Below are positions 63,348-64,000 of a stretch of 64,000 nt of DNA, one piece after another. Source of the stretch: Bacteroidota bacterium (GTDB lineage: Bacteria; Bacteroidota; Bacteroidia; Cytophagales; Spirosomataceae). The stretch lies in assembly GCA_020161355.1 (NCBI GenBank), contig JAIUOF010000002.1:62001-126000 (forward strand), given 5' to 3'. The stretch's first letter is position 1. Every line of letters begins with the position of its first letter. A program made the translations under genes and the position numbers. The notes beneath the pieces are model-generated. The model was given only the letters and a program-made list of their open reading frames with translations. It had not been told where the DNA came from and searched no databases.

Positions 63348-63368
63348 AAAACATAAAACACAATTTGA

Positions 63369-64000
63369 ATGAACGACGCGAGTCCCAACTTATTGAAGAT
63401 GATCGAAATCCTCTCAATAAAAGCCACCTCACTACAGGATCTGCATAAGATACTGGGCAAAAGTGTAAAACAAATCAAACGAAACCTGGACAAACTCAAG
63501 GAACAGGGATATTCAGTAGAACAAGACTTCCAGAACCGGTATTTTATCTTCGGTGCCGATAACCTCCGCAACCGACTCTTTGACGAAACGGAGCAGGCCT
63601 TTTTACACAGTCTGGTGTCACTCCATGCCCCTGAGCATGCATTGGCAGCTGCCATATTGCTTAAGCTTAAACCTGAACCTATCCATATCCCGGTGGTGCC
63701 ACAGATTAAGTCAGGACTCATGACCCGAAACTTTGAGTTGATTTCAGAGGCACTGAAGCACAACAAACGGGTACTCCTGAAGAGATATTTGTCTATATCA
63801 GGTGTGGTTAGTGTTAAGGACCGCATACTGGAGCCGCTGTATTTTGAAGACCATCACCGCCAGATGAAAGCCTGGGAGATTAGCAGCCGGATGCCCAAGT
63901 CATTTAAACTCGACCGCATGGAGCAGGTGGAGATTTTAGATGAATCCTGTAAAAACCGGCAACTTAAGCCCATGTTTACCGATGCCTTTAGCTTTTCGTC
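63369..64000 (+). CDS. WYL-domain-type transcriptional regulator (cut by right edge)
   Basis: The frame from ATG 63369 is open to the end of the window (210 residues visible, no stop). Residues about 5-60 form a helix-turn-helix domain (LLKMIEILSIKATSLQDLHKILG, then SVKQIKRNLDKLKEQGYSV). Residues about 118-210 match a WYL domain in overall pattern: ALKHNKRVLLKRYLSISG, DRILEPLYFEDHHRQMKAWE, SFKLDRMEQVEIL. The W-Y-L tripeptide itself is replaced. It may sense a nucleic-acid or nucleotide ligand, as known for WYL proteins. Visible codons favour CTG, CTC, CGC and CGG more than its neighbours. Confidence 0.75.
   Translation, partial: MNDASPNLLKMIEILSIKATSLQDLHKILGKSVKQIKRNLDKLKEQGYSVEQDFQNRYFIFGADNLRNRLFDETEQAFLHSLVSLHAPEHALAAAILLKLKPEPIHIPVVPQIKSGLMTRNFELISEALKHNKRVLLKRYLSISGVVSVKDRILEPLYFEDHHRQMKAWEISSRMPKSFKLDRMEQVEILDESCKNRQLKPMFTDAFSFS

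Noticed and set aside
63326..63826. 166-codon frame on the minus strand (MRSLTLTTPD...)
   Set aside because: It lies antisense to the plus-strand WYL/HTH frame (63369-64000), which has clear domain similarity and a promoter. The minus frame is Ser/Leu/Cys-rich shadow sequence.

Overview
The window is about 64 kb of low-GC chromosome from a member of the Bacteroidota, most likely a Cytophagales bacterium. The main signs are the type 9 secretion translocon SprA next to ruvA, the gliding-type ABC permease GldF, two DUF4199 membrane proteins, a CarboxypepD-reg plus TonB-dependent receptor, PD40/OmpA envelope proteins, the Flavobacteriia/Cytophagia type of arginine decarboxylase, and promoters of the Bacteroidota form TTTG-N19-23-TAnnTTTG instead of sigma-70 boxes. 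Start codons are rarely preceded by a purine-rich Shine-Dalgarno sequence. I see no insertion sequence, prophage, CRISPR array or rRNA operon. There is one tRNA (Ser-GGA). This is mostly a core-genome region.

Layout. 1-4.4 kb: threonine biosynthesis (thrA, cut by the left edge, then thrB), a DUF4254 protein and a GT9 glycosyltransferase. 4.5-7.6 kb: mpl (cell-wall recycling) divergent from arginine decarboxylase, then a 42-residue lipoprotein. 7.8-10.2 kb: a three-gene dTDP-amino-sugar operon (FdtA-like, FdtB-like, GT2). 10.2-12.1 kb: a PatB/MalY aminotransferase, a small membrane protein and a 44-residue basic protein. 12.3-16.1 kb: hisS-mltG-thioesterase-YihY operon. 16.3-21.2 kb: dicarboxylate symporter, paraoxonase-like lactonase and malic enzyme. 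21.2-24.5 kb: ceramidase-like hydrolase, MarR regulator, and an overlapping cluster of DivIC, LMW phosphatase and a helical-repeat protein. 24.5-27.5 kb: enolase, a rhodanese-thioredoxin fusion, ruvA. 27.6-34.9 kb: sprA (2440 codons).

35.0-44.7 kb (all minus): TonB-dependent receptor, PD40 propeller protein, RND exporter, meaB, yjjX, ispD, queA. 44.9-49.2 kb (minus): PhzF-like protein, gldF, two DUF4199 proteins, a dihydroorotase homologue that has lost several metal ligands, gcvH. 49.4-52.0 kb: ccoI and ccoS for cytochrome cbb3 copper loading. 52.2-56.0 kb: a GT2-GT39-GT2 polyprenyl-phosphate glycosylation operon ending in an unannotated 58-residue protein. 56.0-60.1 kb: PD40-OmpA protein, etfBA. 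60.2-64.0 kb: a TPR protein and asparaginase I, tRNA-Ser, an AlkP-superfamily phosphodiesterase, an unknown protein and the start of a WYL-type regulator cut by the right edge.

Nothing amounts to a clear new defence or mobile system. The less expected signals are regulatory: a perfect 24-bp palindrome between etfB and the TPR-ansA pair, a near-perfect palindrome upstream of ccoI, repeated CAATATT elements over the marR promoter, a palindrome before the WYL gene, a 10-bp-arm inverted repeat before the OmpA/PD40 gene, and two intrinsic terminators that abut the start codon of the following gene. Protein-level oddities are a rhodanese without its catalytic cysteine fused to a CxxC thioredoxin domain, the catalytically doubtful dihydroorotase, and a gldF without gldG beside it. 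Several real genes of 42-58 codons are easily missed.
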